Source of the DNA: Rhynochetos jubatus | Lineage: Eukaryota > Chordata > Aves > Eurypygiformes > Rhynochetidae | Reading direction: 5' to 3' | Length of the DNA: 64,000 bases | Assembly: GCA_027574665.1 (NCBI GenBank) | Contig: CM050650.1 | Location: 96,879,086 to 96,943,085, forward strand | Shown here: one piece after another, positions 24,563 through 36,948 of the stretch | Numbering within the stretch: position 1 is the stretch's first letter | Layout: every line of letters starts with the position of its first letter | Made by a program: the position numbers and the translations under genes | The notes under the pieces: generated by a model | What the model saw: the letters and a program-made list of their open reading frames with translations, nothing else | What the model was told of the DNA's origin: nothing | Database searches by the model: none

Positions 24563-27500
24563 GTAACTGACATCCGCGAGAACAATCTTAAACGATGATA
24601 GTTTTGAATTGTAAGTGTTCCTACTGAGAAAAATTGGTAAATTATATCAATCTCTTTATTTGCACATAACGTTTAACCTACAAAAAGATTCTCTCTCTTC
24701 GACAAGATTTTTGAATGAAATCTAAAAAGAGCTAGTCTAATAAGAATATTAAAAAGACTTAAAACTAAAAACAGTTCACTAATTTAGTCTTCAGACTAAA
24801 TAAGTCTGAAGAATTATCTAGAGCTAGCAGTGTGCTGACCAAGCAGTCAAGTAGGCACTGTATAACAACTAGATAATTTGACTAACTACAGAACAAGATT
24901 GACTGAAAAGAAACCTGAATATTTTAACTATATTTACTATTTTTTAATTTATTTTTTATTGTTGTCTTCACACACATCCATGCTTAAGTCTGCTGGCTGG
25001 GTTGAAAAGAAATTTTCTGAACAATTATAAACAGAATTCACACAACACTAAAAAAAGTAGGAGCTGTTTTCTTATGCTGGCATAGATCAATTTAAACAAG
25101 TCTTCTTATTTAGGAATGTGTAAGGTGTTTAGTATTTGCACAAAAGCAAAGGTCACAATCAGCCTGCATTGTTGTGCAATCAAAAATTTAATCTGTTCAG
25201 GACAACTCACTGTCTCCTGTCATGTCTATTAATGAAAAGCCTTCTGTCATCTTAAGTAGGGTATAAATAACTGCCTTGAAGCATACTGCTCAATAATTCA
25301 GTTACTCTTGATTTAAGAATTATACTAGTACTTACTGCCTGAAAATTTAATTTTTCAGTTTAAGTCTATAGTTTCTTATTGTACTGACCTGCACTGATGA
25401 ATACTTTCTTTGTTGTTACTGATCCAAGATTTTTAGTGACTAGATATTATTTAGATATAGTATGGGAGATAAATATTTTTTTCAACCATGATCTTCATAC
25501 ATCTGATCTGCTTATTGTCTTTGTACTGAGGTATGTTTACCTTGTTGGTTTTGATTTACAAGAAATGACATCTTGTTAAACTCTCCTGAAGTCAAGTGAC
25601 CACTTATGTATTACAGAAAATTATTCTGCAGTCTTTCTAGCAATCTGTTCATATAATTTTTACATAGATCTATATCCATGCTTGTTCTTAATTAAAAAGA
25701 AAACAAATGATAATTTGTACATGAATAAAATCCAATTTTATTTCACATATTTTTTTCATTCTGAAATGTCCTTAGTGCAGTTTACAAAACTGTATGTACC
25801 AGATTAAAAAAAAAAAAAAAAAAGATGCAAGATATGCAAGATGCTGAAGCAAGAGAGTGTGTGCATGTAATGAGCGTCAATATGGGCAGTTTATTCATTA
25901 GTTTAATCAGTACTGAGGAATGATACTCCAATAAGTAAAACTTCAGTGGAAGTATATTTAGGCTTACTGGAGCCTACTTAATTTTAGAACTAACTGTTTA
26001 GAACTAACAGATTAATATTTTATAGCAACTTTTCAATATATCTAAGAGATACTCAATAATCCACGAAGACACTGTACTCCTGATGTATGAACCACTGAGT
26101 TAAAAATTTCTGGACTTTGCCGTATGGAGGGTCACAATTCATGATCATAAAGGTCCCTTCTGATCTTCTGAATCTCACCTATCTTCAGCACTATAAATCT
26201 TTTTTGCTCTAAGCATAGTTACACAATGGAAATTTCACATGGACAAAACTGTATGTCCCCTCACACTACCTGGCCATACACCCCTTCACCAATACAGATG
26301 ACTCAAAAACGTGAAAGTTGTAATTTTTTTATCATTACAGTGCCTCACACAGCATACGTTGTGGAATTCAAACATTTTCTCCTTATTTTTAAAGCTAGTA
26401 ATACTTGAAATATATTTGAATATAGACATTTAAAAATTGCTTGCCAGCCAAGGGCTGTAACTGCTGTCCCTATACAACTATACATGGAAATGTCTGGTAT
26501 AAGTAGAAGCTTCTCTGGGGCCTTGGAACTCACTCCTGCTGCTAACATGTTTTAAACACCTTCCAACCCATGTGCCAGCTGTCTTTCTCTTACATTTATT
26601 TCAATAATAACATTTATTAGTAAGGAAGAAAGATCTCTACATTATTTCTTCACCAGGAAAAGACAAGGTGAAGGAACCACATTCATTAGGTATTATGCAT
26701 CATGGTTACTTCTGTTGGGGTTTTTTTTTAATTAATGTGGTATTTGCAAATGTTATTTGAGTCTCTGAAGCAACTGAGAAGGTGATAAGGTTGCAACTCA
26801 GAAAAGCAGTGAATTTGGAGAGGCAGGGGAATCTTTGGGAGCAAGGACTTTTTGGAAAGCTGCACAACTGAATAAAGGCATTAGAAGATAAAGAAAAATT
26901 GTCTTCCAGAGACAGAAAGTAGAAATGCTTAGAACAAATCCGCTATCATTGCAGGCTACAAATATTCATATATGAGAGGTCTTGGATTTCTCTGTTTACC
27001 TTCACCTATAGAAATATGGAGATTGAGACAGAATTGAGTGTTTTTGAGTCTGCAAAGGCAACTATGGAAAAGAACTTTCCATAAGGCAGAATGTCTGAGA
27101 TATCCAGCAACAGATTCACAGTTGTAATTTAATGAAATGGAAAAGGGATAGTGGCAAGACAGAAGTAGGAGCAAGGCAGATGATTGCAGCATTCCAAAAA
27201 CCGCCAGAGAACAAAATGAAGCATGTGGTGACAGCATGTGATACCAGAAAGGGGAATTGATTTAGCTCTAACAAATCCATTCTGTAATGGATCATAAATT
27301 TTGTCAGTTATTGTCCCAGTAGCAGGCCCCATACCCTTAGAATAATAAATGCATGTTCAGGATCTGTGGCTGCAGCTGCAGGCTGTTCAGGTGCAGAAGC
27401 AGCACAGAGATGTAAACTGTATTCTAACAGCATCTCAGACAGCTCAAAAAGCAACAACCGCAGCCATTGGAACTAATAATGGCCTCACAGCTGCAGTCCT

Positions 27501-28652
27501 TAGCTGGGGTAGGCTGCACTTCTACCAGCACAGCTAAAACAGGACTGGAATGTAACTGGTGGGTCTATTTGATGCATGCTCTGAGGCAAATGCAGGATAG
27601 GGGCAACTAGATTTTTTATCAGCTGAGGACTGCTCAGTCTTTTTTGGGGCTGTGGAAATTATTTGATGTTTTGTTTGTTTAGAAATGGGGAAAATTCACT
27701 CAAGAAGTAACAAAGACGTAATGGTTGGTGGGAATATGTTGGCAGAAAGACTTGTTTCCTTCAGTAACTAGCCATACTGACAAAATTCTGGGTCTGTATT
27801 TATCAAGCAATGGGCTGCTTCCAGTTCAGCTGCCAGATCAATTTTTGATCTCCAATTTATGGAAGTACTTAGTTGTAAAGGATATTTTTATAAGGAATGC
27901 ATATTGACAAAAACACCAGTAATCTGAGTATTGAAGTATAAGAAGATGGTATTCTGGTGGCATTCAAATGCAAACCTGTGTTTGCTAAGGCATTGTCCTT
28001 ATTGGTCTGGTAATCTGTTTCAGAGTTTCTCTTTTAACCTTTTTTTTTTTTCCTGTGGCAATAATGCACAAATTTAATGAACAGGATAAAAAGTTCAAAA
28101 CTTAACATAGGCAATGACATACTCTTTCAGTTTAAATTTTGGAAAAAATATGGATTTGGTTGCACTATGCAGATCTGAAATGAGATAGTTGGTTTTAGGG
28201 AGTGTTTGACTGTTGCCAGTTCTAAACCACAAGAGAGATAACTGTACAGATACTTCTGTAGGGAAAGGGCAATCTGTCCTCTCAGTTAATTCAGTAATGA
28301 AAGAATATATCCAGCTTTTACTCGTTGACTTACTTATGTCTCTACAGAAATAGAAGTTGCAAATATTAACTTTCCTAATAGATGTTCAGTATATAATCAG
28401 AGTATAACTGTAAAGTCCATTGTGTTTGGGTTGTACTTGTTTATTGTTAAACTATTTCTTTTCTTTTTTCTACTTTGAGAAATCACAGCCCAAAATAGTT
28501 CACACCCGTCCTATACTATACAACTAGATGTGAGGACTGACTATAGTTACCTACAGCTTTTTTTGACTGACATTCAATAAATGTATTTGGATTTTAATGG
28601 GTATTGGTTTTGAGTTTAGTTGGGGGGTTTATTTATTTTAATTTTCTGACAG
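24563..28652 (+). other. EYS intron between exons A and B
   Basis: About 4.1 kb bounded by gtaact and a T-rich ...ctgacag, phase 1. Mostly featureless AT-rich DNA; poly-A 25806-25823 and a T-run near 28040. The segment near 26140-26175 (aaggtcccttctgatcttc) faintly resembles an old CR1 3' end on the + strand. Confidence 0.6.
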
Positions 28653-28777
28653 GTTGGGAAGGCCTCCACTGTGAATTGGATGTTGATGAGTGCATATCCA
28701 ACCCCTGCATACATGGCATCTGTGTTCAGAAGGACCCCAGCTTTGGTTATTCCTGTTTTTGCAAGCCAGGATTTGTG
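28653..28777 (+). CDS. EYS: EYS-like internal exon B: EGF repeat with DVDEC calcium motif
   Basis: Internal exon of 125 bp, phase 1 in and phase 0 out. The acceptor tract is T-rich and ends ttttctgacag; the donor is TTTGTG|gtgaga. The split glycine codon (G from exon A, GT here) restores the frame exactly and supplies G-W-E-G-L-H-C, closing the EGF begun upstream. The next EGF opens with DVDEC, a full calcium-binding signature, and has another O-glucosylation motif (CISNPC). It lacks the C2-x4-[ST]-C3 fucosylation site, and its C3-C4 loop ([12 protein letters not shown]) lacks the hydroxylation Asp/Asn at the usual place. The reading frame is open with no lesions, so this exon looks constrained. 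It would be joined to the exon at 38170 across an intron of about 9.4 kb filled with CR1 copies. Confidence 0.8.
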
Positions 28778-31689
28778 GTGAGATGCTGATATTCTTTTTA
28801 CTCCTTTACTTAACCTGACTACTCATTGTTGCACAGAAAATACAGTATTTAATCCTTTTCTTTTTTAAACTTAGTCAGATAGAACCTGGCCATTCTGAAA
28901 ATTACAATATTCTAGTTTATTTGTTAATTATAGTTAATTATAATTATAGCTAATTGTTTATTTTGTCTGTTTTACTACCAAGAGTGCTAATTTTCCAGAT
29001 AAATGGTTACCTAATATCCACAAAAAGTGAAAAAGTATGTGTATACGATGGTTTTGCTAGTCATCAGAGCATATTAATATATTTAAATACTAATCAGTAT
29101 TTTTATTCTACATACCAATCACTATTTTTGTGTACTAAGGTAACTCATATTTGAAATTATTGCATACAGACAGTTATTTTGAAAACAAGTTCTCTGAAAC
29201 TAAATCAAACAACTCCTTTTAATGTTGACCCTGTGGGCTTTGGTCCTATGTTTTATTCTCTCTATTTAACATACTAAAAGAATCCTTTGAGGGTGGCTAG
29301 ATGCCAGTGCTGTATTTATCTAAGCTTGAAATTTTCATGCTGCCACTACCTTTTTACACCAGTTCTTTCTGTAGCTGAAGACATACAGTTGGTACCTACA
29401 ATTGAGCTTGTGTTTTACCTCATCACACTTCAGGTTTAACTTAATAGTAGCATTTAATAGTTTGGAGTTAGTAATTTAAATTCTATTAATAATATAAATA
29501 AATACATTTATAAAAATAAATAATATGTAAATAAACAATATATAAAAGTAACACAAATTTTATATATTGTACATTAATAAAATGAATATATTGTTAACAT
29601 AATATATATAATATTAAAATATCTGAAATATATGTTAATATAATATAGAGACAAAAATTAATAAATAATATGTAAATTATTTTTCTATTTTAATATTTGA
29701 TATATATGCATCATGTATTTGGCATATTTAGGTCCGTAAAATATAAAGAACAGATTGTTGCAAGTAAGATTCATATTTACCTTCACAGATTCTGTGCAAC
29801 CAAGTCAAGAAAGAAATTAATAACTTTTCAGACTTTAGCCAGTTTCAGGGCTTCTTTCTACAGCAGAAAATTCCCATTTACAGTCAATGAGGGAAAAACC
29901 AAGCAATAAAATGGAAAAAAAGTTTTTCTAAAAAGTGAAAAAAATTCTGCCATCCATTCTTCAATATCAATCTCTGTCCCATGCCCATTTTCTCAAGGGG
30001 ATTCCCAGTACAGCAGGGATTCTAGCACAGGTCACAGAGCACAAGTGTCAAGTGGGCTGTTCCACTAGTGAAGGCAAACCACGAGCAAAGGATAGCAGAA
30101 AGGTAGGAAGGGGCAATGACCTTGCAGACAAGGTGTAGAGTCCCACAGTACTCAACAGGAATAGCAAAGCAAGACCTGTGATGATTGTAACCATCCAAAA
30201 AGTTCTTCCAAAAGTCCAGGTACTGCCAGACAGACCTAAGGTTAAGCCAGGAATTCAAGGCAGCAAGGCAAGGTCAGCATCAACAAAGTACTGGGCTTAC
30301 TACAGCAGGTTTTAGCATTATTGCAAATTCCATCAAAGACCAAGGGCAAGGACCTGAGCTTAAATGCAGCTTTTGAGCTGAGCTATGCAGGTCCCAGATG
30401 ACACATCTCACACACCTTTCTCACTGTTTAGTTCTTTCCACCGCAGGCTGAGCCAAGGTTGCATAACTGCAATCAATGTATCAGAGCTGACCTAGAGCAC
30501 AAGGAGCTAAACCTGTGAATCTGAAGGAAGAGGTTGCAGAGATGGATTGCAGAAAACTATGAGGCTAATCAGAGCCTTGATAGTAATACATTAAAGTTTA
30601 AAATATGGACGATTGTTGTGTTAATGCTCTTATCACAGGATATTTCTATGTCCTTCCTCACACGTACCCCTAAACATTCAGAGAGGAACTTCAAAATCCA
30701 ATCAAACTTCATACCAAGTGCTCTATTGTTAGTAGAAAATGAGGAAAGGGATGTCTTCTTTGTGTGGTGTAAACATGGTACCAGGTAACAGAAGCCTTTG
30801 TAGGTTACCTTTATACATAACTAAAACTGCCAGATTTTAGCAAATTTACATCCACTTCCAGAATAAGAGCCTATGAGCTCCCTGAGTCTGCACCCATATT
30901 GGCCACCATCTAAAATGTGGAGAAAGCATTCAATGTGACTTTGTTAACCATAAGTCTTTCCTAGACTCAGAGAACCCAGTATATCTGAACCCAGCAGTGG
31001 GAAGGCATCCCTGGGTTTGATTTTCTTTGGCCAAGACTCATGCCTGTTGTCATTTAAATGAGAAAAAGTAGAATATCCCTGCATTCTAGATATAGAGACT
31101 GTCAGTTCCACTGATATCTCTGTTGTTCCTCACCTATTTGTTTACAGTACAGAATCATCATTCTGGGGCGAGTAGGTTCTTTATGTAAGATATCCTTAGA
31201 GTAATCCACACTGAAAGGATTATGTGGAGGCAGAGATTTTCTCTAAACAATGTAAACTTTACTCAAATTCCTCTCCAGAATAATAGAGGGAGGATAAAGG
31301 TCAGTTTGAGTGTGGCAGTGAATTCATATTACATCACAGGTCAGTGTTCTGCATAATAGTGTACAAATACTAATGTGGCTGACTTCTACAAGAATTTTAT
31401 CTTCTGTTAAGAAAACAAAGGGGAAATACAGAAAATTATAAAACACTCATTGGGGTTGATTATTTGATTCTGTGAGCTGTCCCAACGTCTCTTCCTCACA
31501 CAGCAGCCAGTGCTGGAGTTAGCATTTGTACTTTTGAAAGCGTAACACAAAGCCATTTTTATTGTTCTTTTTACAGGTTAAAGCATTGTGTTTTAAATAG
31601 ATAATTTAGATACACCCATGTCCATTTCAGTCAAGATCTTAATTTGTTTCAGCAATCAGACTAACTTAGTAAGGCACTTCCAAGAAGAT
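28778..31689 (+). other. First part of the EYS intron between exons B and C
   Basis: The donor is gtgaga at 28778. AT-rich; includes the strong AT tract at 29463-29712. A purine-rich segment at about 30000-30480 (repeated caagg, cagg and caagcc words) could be an old interspersed repeat that I cannot name. No coding signal was seen. Confidence 0.5.
29463..29712. repeat. AT-rich low-complexity tract
   Basis: About 250 bp composed almost only of A and T with recurring ataaat, aatata and atataa words. Confidence 0.85.
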
Positions 31690-33105
31690 GCTGGATGGCC
31701 CAGTAGTTTGGAAGGGACCTCAGGTGATCATGTAGTACAACTTTCTTCTCAAAGCAAGGTCAGCCAGGGCAGGTTGCCAGCAATCACATCCAATTAGATT
31801 TTGAATATCTCCAAAGACAGACTTCACGAACTATCTGTGCAATCTGAAAATGAAAAAGTGTTTCCTTATATTCAGAAATATTTTCCTGTATTTCAGCTTT
31901 TACCCATTGCCCCTTGAGTCAGTCAGCACCACTGAGAATAGTCTAGCTCTGTCTTCCTTATAGTACAAATAAACATTGATGAGAACCTGGACATTCTGTT
32001 TTCCAGGTTAAACAAATTCTGATTCTCTCAGTCTCTCCCATATGACAGATGCCCCAGCCTTTAATCATCTTTCTTGTCCCTTTAATGGTCTCTCTCCAGT
32101 AGGTCCATATCTCTATCGTACTGAGACCCCCAGAACTAGATGCAGTATTCCAGATTTAACTTCAACATGTATGAGTAGATGTGAGGAACCACCTCCCTCA
32201 ACCTTTTGGCAATGGTCTTCCTAATGCAGACCAGGATTTTGCTGGTCTACTCTGCTACAAGTGCACATTGCTGGCTCATGCAATTTGTCATCCACCAAGA
32301 CCCCTACGTCCATCTTTGCAAAGTTGTTTTCTAGTGTGTCTGCCCCAAGCATGTACTGGTGCACAGGGTTATTCCATGCCAGGTCCAGGACACTGCAATT
32401 CCCTTTACTGAGTTTCACAAGGTTCCTGTTGGCACACTTCTCCATAATTCCCGAGCTCAGTATAAATGTCAGGAAACTCATTTCACATACCAGCCACTTG
32501 TCCCAATTTTGTATCATGTGAAAACTCACTGGGGGTGCACTCTGTCCTGCCATCCTGTACTGAAGACCTGTATTGGACCTTGGTAGTATTGGACCTAGTA
32601 TGAACCCTGGGGATGCATCAATCACTAACGTCTGGCCTCCAGCAGGAATTCATGTGGCTGGTGACTGAACACTGAACCCTTTGAGCCTGGCAGTTCAGTC
32701 AGATTTCAGTCCATTTCACTGTCCATTCATCTAGTCCATACACTGCCAGTTTGTCTGTGAACATGTTATGGCAGAAAGTGTTGAAAGCCTCACTAAAGTC
32801 CAGATTGACATCATCCACTGCTCTCCCCTCATCCACCAAGCCAGTCAACTCTTCACAGAGGGCTATCGGGCTGGTAAAGCACTATTTCCCTTTCACAGCT
32901 CCATGATAACTATTCCTAACCACACTCTTAGCCTTTCTATGCTTAGAAATGGTTTCCAGGTGTCATTGCTTCATCTGCTTCCCAGGAACTGAGGTGAGGC
33001 TGACTGGCCTCTAGTTCTATTGATCTCCCTTGCCTTTATTGAAGGCAGGAGTGACAAATGCTTTCTTCCAGTCACCTTGAATTTCTCCCAGTTGCAGTGA
33101 CTATT
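31690..33105 (-). mobile_element. Old CR1 LINE copy D
   Basis: A diverged CR1 on the minus strand: at the left, gtttggaagggacctcagg is the reversed 3' UTR; on the right it extends through RT sequence to about 33105 (ttcttccagtcaccttgaat). ORF2 is heavily broken; a piece of 134 codons at 32625-32221 keeps readable RT thumb sequence. The 3' terminal octamer is no longer recognisable. It belongs to the same old subfamily as the + strand fragment at 45790: both carry a matching stretch in opposite orientations (here ctcatccaccaagccagtca). Confidence 0.85.
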
Positions 33106-34965
33106 TGCCCATAATTTTGTAAATTTTGTATTTTACCGTACGGGCTTCCTAAATTGAAAATGGATTTTAACAATGCATATATTCTGACTAAATTTACTCA
33201 CCAACCATTCTAAGAAGGAAGTAACTGGCCCATAAGAATTAATACAATTTTTTCATAGGGTATTTTTTACAGAGTACACTGGGTACAGTGGATACTTCCC
33301 CACAGCATCTCCTCACAAAAAGAGAGCAACTGCTCTCTTTTTGTCTTCAAAAACAGGCTGGCAGTTGATGATGAAGGATATATCAGTTTCAGGACACTTT
33401 TTATATATGGAAAACAGTCAGACCCTCATGTTAAAATAATCTCATTTTGTTCATGAAGTATTTACACTTATCCTACATGAACAATCATAGTGGAGAAGAT
33501 CAATAAAACTATTTTTTAGTACTTATTTCTCTCACACACACACAAAACAATATTTTCTGAATGCCAAATAAAACAATCAGAGAGGAAGCTTAAAATCTGT
33601 ATAAAGAAATTATTTTTTTACTCAGTGCAAAATTCATTGGTACAAGTTAGTGTTACATGACACTGTAGAAACCAAATTAAAAATAAGTCCAAAAATGGGT
33701 TAAAAGGCGGATATGTTCATTGTTATTTAAATCACTTTTCTGAATGTAACCCTGGCTTAAGGGGTCTTTGAATTACTCATTGCCAAATGTTGGAACAGTA
33801 TATTTGGTGAATTATTAGAAGCGAACTCTACTTGTTTTCTTCCTGTATTCTTCCCTCAGTATTCATTTTCAGCTCACCGATGATGAAGCTACATATTTGG
33901 CACATGGGGTCAGATTTTCTACTAGTATATAACTGGGCCGTTAACTTTACAGTATGTTGCAGAACAAGCCCTTACAGAAGAAAAAGTAAGAAACCTCTGA
34001 AGTAGCTGGAATTTAAGATGTATTGTCTTTGCTTTTATTCCATTATTCACTGTCCCATCTTCAGTCCCTCAGATTTCACTATCATTTGCAAAGCCCACAG
34101 TAGCGAAAGAAAACATGAAAGAAACCCCCAAAACTCAAACAGCAAATGTTTAAAATGCCTACCTTCAGTATGAAAGATAAGGAGTTAGGGTCTAAGCATT
34201 TCAGGATGTGTAGACCACTGATGGGTTCTGGTTCCTAACTGTCAGTAAGTGTGGGGTGGAAACAGTAACTCACAGAATTCAAGGAACTCCAGAGACAGTG
34301 TATGTAATGCTATCTGAAGTATGGATCATGAAGTTTCTCATAAACCTTGAGAAGAAAAGCATAGCCAGTGGTATATGGAATAAATATTTGCTTTTTAAAT
34401 GGAAACATCTATAGACACCAACTTTTAAATACAAATCTGCAGTATCTGCCTGCATGGAAACTGTTAAAAGCATTTACAGACACTTTAAAGGTTATCAAAT
34501 TTATCTATGACTATTTAATGTGTCCTTCATGCACAGTGGAGGTTATCCACATCTGCTTTGTTTCTATGAGCCATAAAATCATAATCAAATCCTCTTCACC
34601 ATTACATGTAGTAGTAATAAAAATGCACTAATTTGTCACAGGCAAAGTCAGTATGAAATAGAAGTTTTATAAGATTAGGCAAGATTATTAGACAGAAATC
34701 TTTTTCAAATTTATCATTTATTCTGTGTGTGTAATTAGAAGAGAGCAAGGAGGAAATTTCTTCTATCATTGTATGGAAATCTAACATATACATTTGCCTG
34801 CTGTTCATTCGTGTTTTGAAATATTGATACACTGAGTGACTTTATTACATGCCATGAATTTATCAGATAGTTCATGTGCTTGACAAAACAAATTAAGAAC
34901 TCGATTGAAATGATCATGGCTGTATCTAAATCATTTTAAAAACCTCAATTTAACATCTTCTATTT
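33106..34965 (+). other. EYS intron segment with a perfect hairpin
   Basis: AT-rich intron without coding signal. The notable element is the hairpin at 33315-33344. A short CA run (33533-33544) follows. Confidence 0.5.
33315..33344. repeat. Perfect 14-bp hairpin in EYS intron
   Basis: acaaaaagagagca (33315-33328) and its exact complement tgctctctttttgt (33331-33344) are separated by only two bases. The terminal pairs must open to make a loop, leaving a stem of 12-13 bp. The two arms are purine- and pyrimidine-rich respectively. Confidence 0.95.
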
Positions 34966-36700
34966 TCATAGAATCAGAGAATCAGAGAATGGTTTGGGTT
35001 GGAAGGGACCTTAAAGATCAGCTAGTTCTAACCCCCCTGCCATGGGCAGGGACACCCTCCATTAGACCAGGTTGCTCAAAGCCTCATCCAGCCTGGCCTT
35101 GAACACTTCCAGGGATGGGGCATCCACAACTTCTCTGGGCAACCTGTTCCTGTGCCTCACCACCATCTCTCCATGAAGGATTTCTTCCTGATATCTAATC
35201 TAAATCTACTGGCTTTCAATTTAAACCCATGACCCCTTGTCCTGTTACTGCAGGCCCTTGTAAAAAGTCCCCCTCCAGTTTCCTTGTAGGCCCCCTTCAG
35301 GTACCGGAAGGCTGCAATAAGGTCTCTCCAGAGCCTTCTCTTCTCCAGGCTGAACAAGTTCAATTCTCTCAGCTTTTCTTCATAGCAGAGGTGCTCCAGC
35401 CTTCTGATCATCTTTGTGGCCCTCCTCTGGACTCGTTCCAACTGATCGATATCCTTCTTATGTTGAGGGTTCCACAGCTGGAAACAGTACTCCAGGTGGG
35501 GTCTTAGAAGAGCAGAGTAGAGAGGGAGAATCCCCTCCCTTGACCTGCTGGCCACACTTCTCCTGATATAGCCCAGGATACGGATGACTTTCCAGGCTGC
35601 CAGCGAACACTGTTGGCTCATGTTCAGCTTCTCATCCACCAGTACCCACAAGTCCTTCTCCTTTGGGTTGCTCTCAATCCATTCTCCACCCAGCCTGTAC
35701 TTGTGCTTGGGATTGTCCCAGCCCAGGTGCAGGACCTTGCACTTGACCTTGTTGAACTTCATGAGGTTGGAAGTGGACCACCTCTCCAGCCTCTCCAGGT
35801 CCCTCTGGATGGCATCCCTTCCTTCCAGCTTGTTGACCACACCACACAGCTTGCTGTCATCAGCTGAGGGTGCACTCGATGCCATCATCCATGTCACTAA
35901 TGAAGATGTTAAACTGTACTGGTCCCAACACTGACTGCTGAGGAACGCTGTACGTTACCGGTCTCCACTCAGACATTGAGCCATTGACCACCACTCTCTG
36001 AGTGCGACCAGCCAGCTAGTTCTTTATCCATTGAGTGCTCCATCCGTCAAATCCATGCCTCTCCAGTTTAGAGACAAGGATGTCATGTGGGATGGTATAG
36101 AAGGCTTTGCACAAGTCCAGGTAGATGACGTCAGCTGCCCAATCTCTATCCACCAAGGTCGTGACCCCATCATAGAAGGCCACCATATTCATCAGGCATG
36201 ATCTGCCCTTGGTGAAGCCATGTTGGCTGTCACCAATCACCTCCTCATTCTCCATGTGCCTCAGCATGATTTCCAGGAGGATCTGACCATGATCTTGCCA
36301 GGCACAGAGGTGAGACTGACTGGCCTGTAGTTTCCTGCATACTCCTTTTTTCCCTTTTTAAAGACTGGGGTTATGTTTCCCCTTTTCCAGTCAGTGGGAA
36401 CTTCATCAGACTGCCACAACATTTCAAATATTACAGATAGAGGTTTCGCAACCCCATCTGCCAGTTCTTTCAGGATCTGCAGATGTATTCCATCAGGTCC
36501 CATGGACTTGTGCACCTTCAGATTCATCAGGTGTTCCAGATTCTGATCCTCACTGACCAAGGGTGGCTCTCCATTCTCCCAGTCCCTGCCCTTGTCTTCC
36601 ATGACTCTGAGGGTATGACTTGCACCCTTGACAATGAAGACTGAGGGGAAAAAAAAAAAAGAGCATTGAAGCATTGGTACCTCAGCCTTCTCCATATCCA
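34966..36700 (-). mobile_element. CR1 LINE copy E, relatively young, RT mosaic and broken
   Basis: The left edge is the CR1 3' terminus with an extra 8-bp unit (tcatagaatcagagaatcag...). It reads 5'-ward to the N-terminal RT region at about 36700. ORF2 is split over frames: 36701-36261, 36267-36016 and 35897-35157. The break near 36283-36288 is the same 1-base loss (gatctgacc) as in copies B and H. Motif A reads LDLCKAFYT, so the catalytic Asp is Tyr, as in copy H. The 8-bp deletion before motif C (near 35858-35864) is the one found in copy B. The element abuts another CR1 piece at 36703. Confidence 0.93.
35157..35897 (-). pseudogene. CR1 ORF2 C-terminal RT fragment, 246 codons open
   Basis: The longest uninterrupted reading frame in the window. 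It encodes the end of the RT palm and the thumb ([18 protein letters not shown], then KDLWVLVDEKLNMSQQC and LRPHLEYCFQLWNPQHKKDI). The first residues (about 1-12) are out of frame relative to intact CR1, because the 8-bp deletion sits at its start; the apparent Met is therefore not a real start. Without the endonuclease and most of the palm it cannot encode a working enzyme. The open length points to a fairly recent insertion, not to function. Confidence 0.85.
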
Positions 36701-36702
36701 TG

Positions 36703-36948
36703 CTCCATGATCTTGTCAGGCACAGAGGTGAGAGTGACTGGCCTGCAGTTTCCCAGGTCCTCCTTTTTCACTTTATTAAAGATGGGGGGTTATGTTTCCC
36801 CTTTTCCAGTCAGCAGAAACTTCACCAGTCTGCCACGACCTTTCAAATATGATGGATACAGGACCCATGGATGTATTCTATCAGGTCCCATGGAGTTGTG
36901 CACCTTAAGGTTCCTGAGGTGTTCCCGAACTTGATCCTCACTGACCAT
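36703..36948 (-). mobile_element. Second, older CR1 piece abutting copy E
   Basis: Directly after copy E the sequence restarts within CR1 RT (catgatcttgtcaggcacag) and runs to tgatcctcactgacc at about 36948, covering the same stretch as 36283-36560. It is more diverged, and it keeps gctccatgatct, whereas copies B, E and H have the shortened gaccatgatct. It is therefore a separate, older copy in the same orientation, not a duplication of copy E. Confidence 0.88.

Noticed and set aside
26140-26180. Possible CR1 3' end (aaggtcccttctgatcttc)
   Set aside because: Only about 30 bp of resemblance without terminal octamer or upstream CR1 sequence; not enough to annotate.
27349-27537. Gln/Ala-rich ORF
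   Set aside because: Short, no acceptor or donor, and the composition comes from a CAG/GCA-rich stretch.
30000-30480. Purine-rich segment with repeated caagg-like words, possibly an interspersed repeat
   Set aside because: No family recognised and no clear edges; mentioned only in the intron entry.
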